Positions 26,059 through 35,598 are shown, counted from the stretch's first letter. The stretch: DNA of 64,000 bases from Accumulibacter sp964420975 (GCA_964420975.1 CAYQVH010000001.1:281045-345044); one strand, 5' to 3'. The notes: a model not told the origin generated them from the letters alone. Translations and numbers: made by a program.

Positions 26059-27210
26059 ATGGCCATGTCGTGGGCAAATGAGTTACGCGTCGTAATCGAC
26101 GCTGGTGTGGCAGAGTACGAAACCGCTGCCGGTATGGGGACCGACGCCTACTGCAAGTTGCGCGTGCATCACCCGATGGCCGACGGCAAGTACTTGCAGC
26201 TGCTGGCGGTACTCCACCGCAGTCAGCTCATTTCCCCGGCTCGTTTCGAGGCGCAGGTGTGCAGCGCGTGTGATCGCTTGCGGGAGGCAGCGCAGCGGAC
26301 AGCGATCGATGACTGTAATGGCTGGGTGTGGGGTCTCGGTTTCGCTTGGCGCGATTTGCCGCCGAGCGAGCCCTTCCTGGTGACTAGCGCGGTCGTCGTT
26401 CGTGCTGCCCTTGAGTGCAGCCAGCAGGGGTTGAGCTGTCCGCCGTTGGCAGCGGTGATCGACAATGGGGTGGCCGGCTTGGAGGAATGGTGGTCAAGAC
26501 TTACGCTGTCAGTTGATGATGGCGAGGTACCGATCCCGGCGTATTCGCCGGGAATTCGGTTACCGATCTACAACGCCGCCGCCTACAGCTACGCGACGCT
26601 TCATCAGGCAGATTTGGCGGGATACCCGACACGCTCTACCGGCGACGGCTTGCGCTCGATGGAATGGATCCGCTCGCGCCGCGTCCCTCGGCTGGGCTGG
26701 CCGTACTCGCCGGCGAGCGGCGTCGTCGATCTCTTGCACCAGTGTTATTTGCTCAACGCGATGGCGGATGTGTTCGGCGTGCGCTCGATCGAGGCCGCCA
26801 GCGCCGAACTTATCGGACAGTTCGCAGGACCGGGGGGGTTTGCCGATGTCATCCACCGGTTGCCGCCAGGAGGAGCGACCAAGCGGGGACAAGACATTCC
26901 CTGGATTCGGCCGTTTGCCGGCGGCGACCTGGAAATCCTGCCCAAACCGGCGCGTTTGTGGTCGCTTGGCGAGCTGCTGCTTCTGATTTCACGCCTCGGT
27001 AACGAAGGTGAACAGGCAGAGGGCTGGTTGCGCCTAGGTCGATCGATCGCCGTCACGATCATGCACCGTCTCAGTTGCGGCAACGACGACGAGGCCCGCT
27101 TCCCACGGCAGGCGATGCATGCCCGGCATGGTCTTGCCTGCTACCTCGGCCTGCTGCGCGGAAAGGCACGCGCAATCCCGTCATCACTGCCGCCTGAGGG
27201 TGACGAATGA
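26059..27210 (+). CDS. alpha/alpha-toroid-like protein of polysaccharide locus
   Basis: 383 residues from ATG 26059, preceded by GAGGAG at 26046-26052. A longer frame reaching back into the previous gene has no such site. Trp-rich helical repeats (NGWVWGLGFAWRDLPPS; LEEWWSRLTL; SMEWIRSRRVPRLGWPYSP; VVDLLHQCYLLNAM) suggest a helical-barrel fold as in polysaccharide epimerases and lyases. No signal peptide and no catalytic motif is identified. It sits between two methyltransferase fusions and overlaps the second by 4 bp, so it is likely part of the same modification pathway. Function unknown. Confidence 0.6.
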   Translation: MAMSWANELRVVIDAGVAEYETAAGMGTDAYCKLRVHHPMADGKYLQLLAVLHRSQLISPARFEAQVCSACDRLREAAQRTAIDDCNGWVWGLGFAWRDLPPSEPFLVTSAVVVRAALECSQQGLSCPPLAAVIDNGVAGLEEWWSRLTLSVDDGEVPIPAYSPGIRLPIYNAAAYSYATLHQADLAGYPTRSTGDGLRSMEWIRSRRVPRLGWPYSPASGVVDLLHQCYLLNAMADVFGVRSIEAASAELIGQFAGPGGFADVIHRLPPGGATKRGQDIPWIRPFAGGDLEILPKPARLWSLGELLLLISRLGNEGEQAEGWLRLGRSIAVTIMHRLSCGNDDEARFPRQAMHARHGLACYLGLLRGKARAIPSSLPPEGDE

Positions 27211-28955
27211 GCACGCTTGGCACGCTTTGGTTGCATCGGCTAGCGATCGGCTCGGCACAGTTGCGCAAGCCTGGTCTGCCCTTGCTGACGGGCGGTGACA
27301 ACGCCTGGGCGACCTTCGGCATCCGGGATCCCTCTTTCTTGCAGACAGCCGATGGCGAAGTCGTGGTCGCCGAGGACGGAAGCGTGCAGATGTTCTTCAA
27401 CGCTCGCGACAAAGCGCTTGATCGTGGCGGAACGACCTGCGTCGGGCGGGCTAGCGGGAGCTGTGAAACCGGGTGGGCAATCAATGCGACGCCGGCTTTC
27501 GTCGATGGCCGCTATGCGGCGCAGGGGAGCGTCCTGCAGTTGGCGCCCGACCATTTTCGGATGTACTACAGCCCGGATACGCTTGCGGGTTTTGCCCTTG
27601 CCTCGTCCAGCGACGGAAGACACTGGCAGCGTTACGGCCGACGGCTGATCCTCGAACCGGCGCCGTTCTCGATCCGTCGCATGGGATTGCCGTTCGTTCG
27701 CGAGCTCGACGGGCAGTGGGTCATGCTCTTCGAGGGGATCGCCGACGGGCGGTTCCACCTTTATCTGGCGATTTCCGAAGAGGGGGTGTACTGGCAGCCG
27801 GGAAACGGCGGTCGCCCGATCTACCTGCCCGACAGCGGTAACTGGGATGGCTTTGGTCAGGCCAACCCGAGCCTGTACGTGGCGCCGGCAGGCTCTGGCG
27901 GGCGGCGCCTGTTCATTCTTTACAACGGCTGCAGCCAGCAGGACGGCTGGGACATCGGCGTTCTCTTCGCCGATTCCCTGTGCGGCCCGTGGCAGGCCGC
28001 GCCAGCGCCTATCTTGAAGCGTGGGGCAGCGGGTGAGTACGACGGCGGCCGTATCGAGGGAGCAAGATGGGTGAACTTGCCTACGGGCGCGCCCACGGTC
28101 GCCTACTTTGCGCTGCCGACAACCGACTCGTACGCCGCCGGGCGGATTGCCTTCGCCTCGCTGGCGACAGTGACGGACACCTTGCCAGCTTTCGCCGCCG
28201 CTGCAGAAACCAACCTCGCCGCCGAACGCGCCTACAACGACGGACTGGCACGGCGCTACTTCGACGTCTGGGATCGTTACCCGATTCAACGTTTCACCAA
28301 CGAGGTCGAGTCCCGGATGTTGGCCCGGGTCGTTCCGCCGGGAGCGAAAGTTCTCGTCCTGGGTAGCGGCGGTGGTCGCGAGCTGCCGGCGCTGCTGGAC
28401 AGGGATTGCCGGGTAACCGCTGTCGACCTTTCACTGGCTATGCTGGCGATCGGCAGTCAACGGTACGCAGAGGCGCCTATCGAATGGCTGCAGGCGGACG
28501 TACAAGACCTCCCCGAGCACCTTGCCGACTTCGACGCGGCGGTCTGCCTCGGCGGTGTCTTCAATTATCTGCTCGACCCAGCGAAGTTTCTCGCTTGTGT
28601 CAAACGCTGTCTTGGGCCGGACGGATCTCTGATTCTGGCGGTAATCAACGCGCAGCATCTCAGCGAGCGCGACGCGACGGCGCTGCTTAAGGACGGTCGT
28701 GTGCGAGCGCTCTATTCACGCCTTGCCTTGAACACTTTGCTCAGAGCGGCGAATTTCACGGTTGCCAGTGCCACCGGTGTGCGTTATCTCGTCGATTTGT
28801 TGCCGGCGGAATGGAACAGCGCGCCAAGCAAACACCCAGAGGGCGCCGCGATCCTGGACACGCTCTTGCGCATGGAGGAACGGCTCGGAGGGTTGTTGCC
28901 GCCGGAGAGCGGAAAATTCCTCCTCGTACACGCGCTCGTGCGAACCGAGCGCTGA
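27207..28955 (+). CDS. five-blade glycosidase-type propeller + methyltransferase fusion
   Basis: 582 residues, start on ATGA overlap. Residues about 15-335 have the repeats of GH43/GH32/GH130-type five-bladed propellers: FGIRDPSFLQ, MFFNARDKALDRG, FRMYYSPDT, WVMLFEGIADGRFHLYLAIS and FILYNGCSQQDG. Residues about 375-545 are a class I SAM methyltransferase with a clear glycine loop (KVLVLGSGGGRELPALL), acidic residue after beta-2 (VTAVDLS) and motif FDAAVCLGGVFNYL. Unlike the first fusion in the cluster, this methyltransferase looks intact. The propeller may bind or trim glycan while the second domain methylates it (inference). It is the last intact gene of the locus. Confidence 0.72.
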   Translation: MSTLGTLWLHRLAIGSAQLRKPGLPLLTGGDNAWATFGIRDPSFLQTADGEVVVAEDGSVQMFFNARDKALDRGGTTCVGRASGSCETGWAINATPAFVDGRYAAQGSVLQLAPDHFRMYYSPDTLAGFALASSSDGRHWQRYGRRLILEPAPFSIRRMGLPFVRELDGQWVMLFEGIADGRFHLYLAISEEGVYWQPGNGGRPIYLPDSGNWDGFGQANPSLYVAPAGSGGRRLFILYNGCSQQDGWDIGVLFADSLCGPWQAAPAPILKRGAAGEYDGGRIEGARWVNLPTGAPTVAYFALPTTDSYAAGRIAFASLATVTDTLPAFAAAAETNLAAERAYNDGLARRYFDVWDRYPIQRFTNEVESRMLARVVPPGAKVLVLGSGGGRELPALLDRDCRVTAVDLSLAMLAIGSQRYAEAPIEWLQADVQDLPEHLADFDAAVCLGGVFNYLLDPAKFLACVKRCLGPDGSLILAVINAQHLSERDATALLKDGRVRALYSRLALNTLLRAANFTVASATGVRYLVDLLPAEWNSAPSKHPEGAAILDTLLRMEERLGGLLPPESGKFLLVHALVRTER

Positions 28956-29231
28956 TCGACTTCAGGCGTCGTCTGGACGGCTAACGCGACTTTTCGACAG
29001 CGGCACCACCGGTTCTTGCCCCGGTCGACGTCGACGTAACCACGATACACGGGTGCTGGCGACTCTGGCGCAGTACGCTTACTCGCGTTGCAGCCTGACG
29101 CTCGCCAAGTCACCTAGCCTGGATTTTGCGTAAGAGGGGCGAGCAATGCTGTAAGCACTTGATACAAATGGAGGTGTTGAGAAACCAGTTCGTAAAAAAC
29201 GCCTGCCACCACTCGCCCAGCTTTGGATACT
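28956..29231. other. intergenic region at the end of the polysaccharide locus
   Basis: No gene seen. CCTAGCCTGGATTTTGC at 29113-29129 could be the left terminus of the following IS1380 remnant, but no partner copy was found on the far side, so the exact element end is unresolved. Confidence 0.3.
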
Positions 29232-30517
29232 ACCCCGGAACAACTCCGCTTTCCGTCCGCTGCGGGCTTCACGGTTCGCGCCGACTTCACCGGCGGGGAA
29301 GTCTCCTCGGACTTGGGCGCCCTGGTGCTGGCGCCGTTGATCAGCGCATCGGTCTAATGGGGCGGCTGGTCCAGGCGATTGGCGATTCCCGCGATCTGCG
29401 CTACATCACCCACTCGATGCGCGATCGGCTAATCCAGCGGATCTTTCAGATGGCCTCGGGTTACGAGGGCGGCAACGACGCCAACATCCTGCGTCAGGAC
29501 CCGCTGTTCAAGCTGGCGGCCGGGCGGGCACCGCTAAACGCGGGCAACGCGCTGGCCTGCGCGGCCACCCACTCCCGTCTGGAAACTGCGTTGCAGCGGC
29601 CCGACATCTATCGGATGGCCCGCGCCCTGGTCGAGCCTTCATCGCCGGCTACCCGATCGCTCCCGTCGCCATCACGCTGGATCTGGACCACCCCGACGAC
29701 GCTACCTATGGCCAACAGGCGCTGTCCTTTTACAACCACCCTTACGGGGGCCACCATTGCTACCTGCCCTTGCGGTTGTTCGAGGCCCAGACCGGCGCCC
29801 TGGTGACGGCCGTCCTTCGTCCCGGCAAACGTCCGACTGGCGCCGAGAACGCCATGATCATGAAGCGGGGGATCCGCCGGTTGCGCCGTCACTGGCAGCA
29901 GACTCATAGTCTGCTGCGCGACGACGGCCACTTCGCCAATCCCGAGTTGATGGCCTTGATCCGGGCCGACGGCCATGCCGACTTCCTCTTCGGCCTGGCC
30001 GGCAACGCGGTCCTGGCACGCCAGGCCGACGCCTTGATGAACAATTCCCGCGGACACCTGGCCCTGCTCAATCCCTGGCCGCCCGGGGCCTGGGGCCGGC
30101 CGTCGCGGCCGTGCGTCACTTCGGTGAATTCGAGTATGCCGCCGGCTCCTGGCCGCAAGCCTTCCGGGGGGTCGTCAAGGCCGACGTCCTGGCCGGCAGC
30201 GACGTCGTGCCCGCCAAGGACAATCCGCGTACGGGGTCACCACCTTACGCAGCTCCTCGCCCCGGGCGCTCTACCAGCAGGACGACTGCGCCCGCGGGCA
30301 GGCGGAAAATCTGATCAAACAGGGGAAGGTCGATCTGAAATCCGACCGCACCTCGGCTTCCAGCTTCCTGGCCGACTTCGCCCGCCTGCTGTTCTCTGCC
30401 AGTGCCTACGTCTTGCACCAGCAACTGCGCCACCTGGGTTTGCAAGGCACCCCGCTGGCCACGGCCCAGCCGAGGACCGCCATGCTCACCTTGTTCAACA
30501 AAGTGACTGATTACTAG
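29232..30517 (+). mobile_element. IS1380-family element remnant, transposase broken by frameshifts
   Basis: The three frames together rebuild an IS1380 transposase. An N-terminal piece has TVRADFTGGEVSSDLGAL. After a shift comes RIGLMGRLVQAIGDSRDLRY with FQMASGYEGGNDANILRQDP. After another shift comes LRLFEAQTGALVTAVLRPGKRPTG with LFGLAGNAVL. A last piece has FEYAAGSWPQAFR, a poor stretch, then QGKVDLKSDRTSASSFLADF to the stop near 30517. At least three frameshifts make it non-functional. It closes the polysaccharide locus on the right. No clear right inverted repeat was found. Confidence 0.88.
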
Positions 30518-30656
30518 CCCGGCGCCCGCAAACCGGTTCCTGCCACGCAATCTGCTACACTGACCATGTCAGTGTCACGAAGGTCAGACGCCATCCGCGG
30601 TTCGTGAACCCCCGAGTGAGGGAACGACCGTCCACTTCCGCGACCACCGATTCCCC

Positions 30657-31952
30657 ATGCCGGAAGCCCTCCTTCTCCTCCTTCTGCTTGCCTTTTCGGC
30701 GTTCTTCTCGGGCTCCGAGACGGCAATCACCAGTCTTTCCAAGGCACGCGTCGAAGCACTTCTTGCCGAGCGGCGTTTTGGCGCCAAAGCCCTGCATCGC
30801 ATGAAGGGCAATCTCAATCGGACGCTGGTGATCATCTTGATTGGCAACAATCTCGTCAACACCGGCGCGGCGACGCTGGCGACCGTCGTCGCCACCGAGC
30901 ATTTTGGCCATCTCGGCCCCGGCCTCGCGGTCGGCGTGATTACCCTGCTGTTGCTGATGTTTGGCGAGATTACACCCAAGACGTACGGGTCGCGCTATTC
31001 GATCGCGGTTTCGCTGCTCGCCGCAGCACCACTGGAATGGATTGGCAAGCTCATGTCGCCACTGGTGTGGGCGCTGGAAACGTTCATTCAATGGCTGCAC
31101 ACCCTCTCCAGTCCACCGAAGGATCCGAGCGTGACCGAGAGCGAGCTGATCGCGCTGGCCGAACATGGAACCCGCGAAGGTTCGATCGAGGAAGGCGAGC
31201 AACAAATGATCCGGCGTATCTTCGACTTTAGCACCTTGCGCGCGAGCGACATCATGGTGCACCGGCATCAGATCTTCTCGCTTGACGGTACACGAACCAT
31301 TCGCGAGGTACTCGACCAAGTGATCGGCGAGTCGCACTATCGGATTCCGCTGTACACGGGTAACCCTGAGGAGATCAACCGGGTAATCACGCTACAAAAC
31401 CTCCTCAGCGAAGTTGCCCAAGGCAACCTCGACAAGACGCTCAACGAAGCCGGAAGCGACCCGCTCTTCGTACCGCCCAACCAGCCTGTCGACGGGCTGC
31501 TCGACGTGCTGCGCGGCAACAAGGAGCGTCTAATCGTCGTCGTCAACGAGTTTGGCGGGCTGCTCGGCATCTTCACCCTTGAAGACATTCTCGAAGAACT
31601 CGTCGGTGACATCTACGACGACAAGGAAGCCCCTCGTGAGGAACAGGCCGTTCTCATGCGGCCCGACGGCAGCACCCTGGTGATCGATGGAACGACCGAA
31701 CTCCGGATTCTGGAAGCGCATTTCAAGCAGGATCTGGCCGGCAAGCCGTACGATTCGGCGAATCTGTGGATCATCAGCCACCTTGAACGCATTCCGGCAC
31801 CGGGTGAAACGTTCGTCATCGAGGGTCTCGAGGTGCGCATCGAACGTGCGTCACGCCGCCGCATTCATGAGGTGAGAATCGCCCGCCCGCCGGTACCCCA
31901 TGCCGACCCCCCGCATACGGCAGCCGGCGCCTCTGCCGCCGACGCTGGCTGA
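30657..31952 (+). CDS. CNNM/CorC-HlyC family membrane protein with CBS pair
   Basis: 431 residues. Residues 1-180 are the DUF21 (CNNM) membrane domain, opening LLLLLLLAFSAFFSGSETAI with GNNLVNTGAATLATVV and FGEITPKTYGSRY. Residues about 205-335 form two CBS domains (ASDIMVHRHQIFSLDGTRT; VVNEFGGLLGIFTLEDILEELVGDI). The C-terminal CorC_HlyC domain covers about 345-415. The family is tied to magnesium/cobalt efflux and to membrane-stress tolerance. CBS domains bind adenine nucleotides. The CX-free Ala/Pro/His-rich tail of about 20 residues is extra. Exact ion specificity is unknown. Confidence 0.93.
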   Translation: MPEALLLLLLLAFSAFFSGSETAITSLSKARVEALLAERRFGAKALHRMKGNLNRTLVIILIGNNLVNTGAATLATVVATEHFGHLGPGLAVGVITLLLLMFGEITPKTYGSRYSIAVSLLAAAPLEWIGKLMSPLVWALETFIQWLHTLSSPPKDPSVTESELIALAEHGTREGSIEEGEQQMIRRIFDFSTLRASDIMVHRHQIFSLDGTRTIREVLDQVIGESHYRIPLYTGNPEEINRVITLQNLLSEVAQGNLDKTLNEAGSDPLFVPPNQPVDGLLDVLRGNKERLIVVVNEFGGLLGIFTLEDILEELVGDIYDDKEAPREEQAVLMRPDGSTLVIDGTTELRILEAHFKQDLAGKPYDSANLWIISHLERIPAPGETFVIEGLEVRIERASRRRIHEVRIARPPVPHADPPHTAAGASAADAG

Positions 31953-31985
31953 TAGAATGACCGTCTTTCTTTTCACTACCGGCTG

Positions 31986-32438
31986 ATGCTCATTACCCGT
32001 CGCCTCGAGTTCGACGCCGGCCACCGGATTCCCGACCACAGGAGCGAGTGCCGACACCTGCACGGTCACCGCTACGTGCTCGAGGTCACGCTCGGTGGCG
32101 ACGTCATCCATCAACCCGGTGACCCGGCAGACGGCATGGTGATGGATTTCGCCCAAGTGAAGACCTTGGCCGCGAAGCACGTGGTGGATCACTGGGATCA
32201 CGCCTTCCTGGTTGCCGCGGCCGATCAACCAATCGTCGAGTTCCTGCGGTCGCTACCTGGACATAAAACGGTCGTCCTCGACTGCGTGCCAACCGCGGAG
32301 AATCTGGCGCGAACGGCGTTCGCCGTGCTCGACCGCGTTTACCGCGATACCTATGGCAACAAGCTCCGTCTGGAACGTGTGCGTCTCTACGAGACACCCA
32401 ACTGTTGGGCGGACGCCGTCCGCGACACCGTTCGTTGA
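31986..32438 (+). CDS. queD: 6-carboxy-5,6,7,8-tetrahydropterin synthase
   Basis: 150 residues. The zinc ligands are His12 (FDAGHRIP) and His26/His28 in CRHLHGH, whose Cys22 is the catalytic cysteine. The downstream Glu of the catalytic relay is in RLYETPNCWA. QueD turns 7,8-dihydroneopterin triphosphate into 6-carboxytetrahydropterin on the queuosine/7-deazaguanine path. The family also includes PTPS enzymes, but the CXXXHXH context is the QueD type. It begins 33 bp after the preceding membrane-protein gene and ends 9 bp before pxpB. Confidence 0.95.
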   Translation: MLITRRLEFDAGHRIPDHRSECRHLHGHRYVLEVTLGGDVIHQPGDPADGMVMDFAQVKTLAAKHVVDHWDHAFLVAAADQPIVEFLRSLPGHKTVVLDCVPTAENLARTAFAVLDRVYRDTYGNKLRLERVRLYETPNCWADAVRDTVR

Positions 32439-32447
32439 GGCGAAGAC

Positions 32448-33221
32448 GTGCGGCTTCTCGACCATGGGGACACCGCGCTGACGATAGAGTTTGGCGACCG
32501 CATCGAAAAACGCTGGCTGACCGCCGTCACCGCTCTTGACGAGGCGTTGGCGCAGGCGATGGCTAACGACCGCCTGCCCGGCGTGGTCGAGACGGTTCCC
32601 ACGTTTCGCTCGCTGACCCTCGTCTACGACCCTTTGTTGACCTCGCGGGCAGCGATCGAAGGCGTCCTCCGACAGGTTCTGCCGAATGCGACCAGCGTGC
32701 TGCGGCGACATCGGCGACGCTGGCGACTGCCGGTCTGCTACGGCGATCAACTGTCCGAGCTGGGCCCTGACCTCGACGATCTGGCGGCGGCGAGCGGCTT
32801 GAGCAGCAGTGAAGTGGTGCGTGTGCACAGCAGCATGCGCTACGTCGTCTACCTCTTGGGATTTCTGCCCGGCTTCGCCTTCCTCGGCGATCTCGCCCCC
32901 GCGCTGGTCCGGCCGCGACGCCGCGAACCCCGACTGCGCGTACCGGCGGGCAGCGTCGCCGTGGCGTCCACGCTGACCGCGATCTATCCCTGGGACAGCC
33001 CAGGCGGCTGGCATTTGATCGGACGGTGCCCTATCCCTCTGTTCTCACCCGACTGGCCCGAGGCAGCGCTGTTGCAAGCGGGCGACGAAGTCGGTTTCCG
33101 TTGCCTCGACCTCGTCGAGTACCGGGAACTGGCCTCGACAACGAACGACACCCGTCACGTCCCGCGGCCACCGTTCACCTATCTCGAGGACCACGAACCC
33201 CCCGATGCCTGCCACCCTTGA
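32448..33221 (+). CDS. pxpB: 5-oxoprolinase subunit B (KipI family)
   Basis: 257 residues from GTG 32448 with GAGGCGAAG upstream. Family motifs are LLDHGDTALTIEFGD, VVETVPTFRSLTLVYDP, and FLPGFAFLGDLAPALVRPRR followed by PAGSVAVA and SPGGWHLIGRCP. With PxpC and PxpA it forms the ATP-dependent 5-oxoprolinase that recycles pyroglutamate to glutamate. Its end overlaps pxpC by 17 bp, and the three genes form a compact operon. Confidence 0.95.
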   Translation: MRLLDHGDTALTIEFGDRIEKRWLTAVTALDEALAQAMANDRLPGVVETVPTFRSLTLVYDPLLTSRAAIEGVLRQVLPNATSVLRRHRRRWRLPVCYGDQLSELGPDLDDLAAASGLSSSEVVRVHSSMRYVVYLLGFLPGFAFLGDLAPALVRPRRREPRLRVPAGSVAVASTLTAIYPWDSPGGWHLIGRCPIPLFSPDWPEAALLQAGDEVGFRCLDLVEYRELASTTNDTRHVPRPPFTYLEDHEPPDACHP

Positions 33222-34275
33222 AGTCGTTTGCCCCGGAACGATGAGCACTCTTCAGGATCTGGGGCGCAGAGGTCTGCGGCGACTCGGCGTACCGCTCTCC
33301 GGAGCGCTTGACCCCGGCTGGTTGCGAATCGCCAACGTCTTGGTCGGCAATCCGGAGACCACAGCGGCGATCGAGTTTTTCGCGGGCGGGCTCGTTCTGC
33401 ACGCCCTCGATTTGCCGTTGCGCGTCGCGCTGGCGGGTTATTTTCGTGCCGAGGTCGAAGCAGCGAGCGGCGATCGTCGCCGGATTGACGCTTGGCGCAG
33501 CGTGCGGCTGTCGCCCGGAGAAATCCTGCGCTGCGGCCCGTTGGATTCAGGGCGCGTCGGCTACGTCGCGCTGGGCGGCGTCACCGTTGCGCGTCAGCTC
33601 GGCAGCGCGTCGACCTATCCGCCTGCCAAACTCGGCGGCGTCGATGGACAAGCGCTAGTCGCCGGTACTCGTTTGCTGCTTGACGACGATGACGGATCGG
33701 GCGAGACGCAGGTGGCGATGCCGCCTTTGGCGACCGCGGAGGCGATTCGCGTGGTTCTCGGACCGCAAGACGACCATTTCGATCGCTCGGCGGTTGCCAA
33801 CCTCCTCAACGAATCGTACACCGTGTCGGCGGCGACTGATCGCATGGGCATGCGGCTGCTGGGATCCTTGCTCAGGCACCGCACGACCCAGGACGCCGAA
33901 ATCGTCTCCGACGCAACGCTGCCAGGATCCATCCAAGTACCCGGCGACGGGCAGCCGATCGTTCTGCTCGCCGACGGACAGACGGTCGGCGGCTATCCGA
34001 AAATCGCCACCGTGATTTCTGCCGACCTGCCGCGTCTGGCGCTGCAACGACCCGGCAGCGGGGTGCGTTTTCAGGCCGTGACCGTGGCAGCTGGGGAACA
34101 TGCCGCGCGGCAACGGGAGGCCAGACTGCGGTCCGTGATCGCCTCCATCCAGCCACTACGGAGTGCGGGCACCGTCGACCCGGAAGCGATCTTTTCCGCC
34201 AGTCTGATCAGTGGCGTCGTCGACGCGCTGGCCGTTGCCACCTGCAACGATACCGTAGAGCAGGTCAGGAAATGA
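33205..34275 (+). CDS. pxpC: 5-oxoprolinase subunit C (KipA family)
   Basis: 356 residues. VVCPGTMSTLQDLGRRGLRRLGVPLSGALD is the usual start of the carboxyltransferase-domain KipA family, with IEFFAGGLVLH, GYVALGGV and the C-terminal ILLADGQTVGGYPKIATVI-type motif. It overlaps pxpB by 17 bp and pxpA by 4 bp, which implies translational coupling in the 5-oxoprolinase complex. Confidence 0.95.
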   Translation: MPATLEVVCPGTMSTLQDLGRRGLRRLGVPLSGALDPGWLRIANVLVGNPETTAAIEFFAGGLVLHALDLPLRVALAGYFRAEVEAASGDRRRIDAWRSVRLSPGEILRCGPLDSGRVGYVALGGVTVARQLGSASTYPPAKLGGVDGQALVAGTRLLLDDDDGSGETQVAMPPLATAEAIRVVLGPQDDHFDRSAVANLLNESYTVSAATDRMGMRLLGSLLRHRTTQDAEIVSDATLPGSIQVPGDGQPIVLLADGQTVGGYPKIATVISADLPRLALQRPGSGVRFQAVTVAAGEHAARQREARLRSVIASIQPLRSAGTVDPEAIFSASLISGVVDALAVATCNDTVEQVRK

Positions 34276-35072
34276 GCAGCTTGCGATTGAACCTCAACGC
34301 CGACCTCGGCGAGAGCTTTGGCGTCTGGCGAATGGGTCACGACGAGGCGCTCCTGCGCATCGTGGGTAGCGCCAGCGTCGCGTGCGGTTTCCACGCCGGC
34401 GATCCGCTGGTCATGCAGCAAACCGTGCGAGCGGCGCTCGCGGCCGGCATCACGGTCGGCGCGCATCCGTCGTTTCCGGACCTGCAGGGCTTTGGCCGAC
34501 GCCCGATGAAACTTCCGCCGGATGAACTCGAAGCGCTGCTAATCTACCAGATCGGAGCGCTGGCCGGCATTGCGCAGGCAGAGGGCGGTCGGTTGACGCA
34601 CGTCAAACCACACGGTGCGTTGAACAACCTCGCATGCGAAGAGTGGGAGGTCGCCAACGCGGTGGTTGCCGCGATCCGTCGCTACGATTCGTCGCTGATC
34701 CTGTTGGCACCGGCGCGGTCATTACTGCTCTCGGCCGGAAAAACAGCCGGCCTGCGCACCGCCAGTGAGGTATTCGCCGACCGGACCTATACCGACGCCG
34801 GTTCGCTGACACCACGCGGGCAACCGGGGGCGGTGCTGCACTCCGCCAGCGAGTGTGTCGCGCACGTCCTGCGCATGGTCGAAGCGGGCGGCATCGTCAG
34901 CGGCAGCGGCCAGGTGATCGCGACTGCCTTCCACAGTGTTTGCGTACATGGCGACTCACCGGCTGCGGTCGCCGCCGGCGAGGCGATCGGCGACGCCTTG
35001 CGAGCCATCGGCTACCGCCTGCTGCCGCTGCCCGCAGTGATGGCAGCATGCGAAGCCGCTACAATCGTCTAG
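34272..35072 (+). CDS. pxpA: 5-oxoprolinase subunit A (LamB/YcsF family)
   Basis: 266 residues. LNLNADLGESFGVW, the VACGFHAGDP motif, VGAHPSFPDLQGFGRR and HVKPHGALNNLAC are diagnostic of the LamB/YcsF family. It supplies the hydrolytic metal-dependent part of 5-oxoprolinase. The reading frame is complete. Its TAG stop (35070-35072) is the same triplet that borders the inserted IS5-family element, so insertion left the protein intact but replaced its 3' flank. Confidence 0.95.
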   Translation: MSSLRLNLNADLGESFGVWRMGHDEALLRIVGSASVACGFHAGDPLVMQQTVRAALAAGITVGAHPSFPDLQGFGRRPMKLPPDELEALLIYQIGALAGIAQAEGGRLTHVKPHGALNNLACEEWEVANAVVAAIRRYDSSLILLAPARSLLLSAGKTAGLRTASEVFADRTYTDAGSLTPRGQPGAVLHSASECVAHVLRMVEAGGIVSGSGQVIATAFHSVCVHGDSPAAVAAGEAIGDALRAIGYRLLPLPAVMAACEAATIV

Positions 35073-35088
35073 GGCGTGTTGACAATCA
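35073..35088 (+). repeat. left terminal inverted repeat of IS5-family element
   Basis: GGCGTGTTGACAATCA, directly after the pxpA stop codon TAG. It pairs with the right end at 35582-35598; the outermost bases differ (GCG versus GGC). Confidence 0.85.
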
Positions 35089-35581
35089 ACGCCGCCTAGA
35101 AATGCCATAAGGATTTTCTTCAAAAAAATCGTTCACGGCCTATCGGTTGCACAGGGGGCTGTTCACAGGACAAGCGCTCGGACGATCCCGTGGCGGATTG
35201 AGTACCAAGATTCACGCGCTGGTTGAAGGGCTCGGGTTTCTTGTGCGCTTCCGACTGACTGGCGGTGAAGCCGGCGACAGCCCACAGGCCCTGCCACTGC
35301 TCAAGGATCTGCAAGCTGACTCGGTCAGCGCCGATAAAGCCTACGATACCGACGCCATTCTCGAACCTCTTGCTTCCAACGACATTCAAGCGGTCATCCC
35401 TCCGCGAAGTCATCGCCTCATTTAACGTCCATTCGATCGGCATCTGTACAAAAACCGCCATCTGGTCGAACGCTTCTCCTGTTGCATCAACCACTTCCGG
35501 CGAATTGCCACACGCTACGATAAACTCGCCGAACGCTTCTCGTCTTTCGTCGTGCTTGCCGCCGCTGTCATTTGGCTCGCG

Positions 35582-35598
35582 TGATTGTCAACAGCCCC
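35582..35598 (-). repeat. right terminal inverted repeat of IS5-family element
   Basis: TGATTGTCAACAGCCCC, followed by the second TAG at 35599-35601, which matches the TAG before the left end. Confidence 0.85.

Larger units (their letters stand above)
35073..35598 (+). mobile_element. IS5-family (IS427-like) element, internally deleted
   Basis: About 526 bp bounded by inverted repeats: GGCGTGTTGACAATCA at 35073-35088, and at 35582-35598 the complement of GGGGCTGTTGACAATCA. Each is flanked by TAG, consistent with a TNA-type target duplication. It encodes only the C-terminal half of a DDE transposase. The part GRSRGGLSTKIHALVEGLG to VIPPRSHRLI ends at a stop at 35425. RHLYKNRHLVERFSCC and RRIATRYDKLAERFS continue in another frame. 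Intact relatives are about 0.8 kb, so the first half of the gene is lost. Not capable of autonomous movement. Confidence 0.88.

Noticed and set aside
29113..29129. Left terminal repeat of the IS1380 remnant
   Set aside because: A plausible sequence (CCTAGCCTGGATTTTGC), but no matching inverted copy was found near the other end, so it is not annotated as a repeat.
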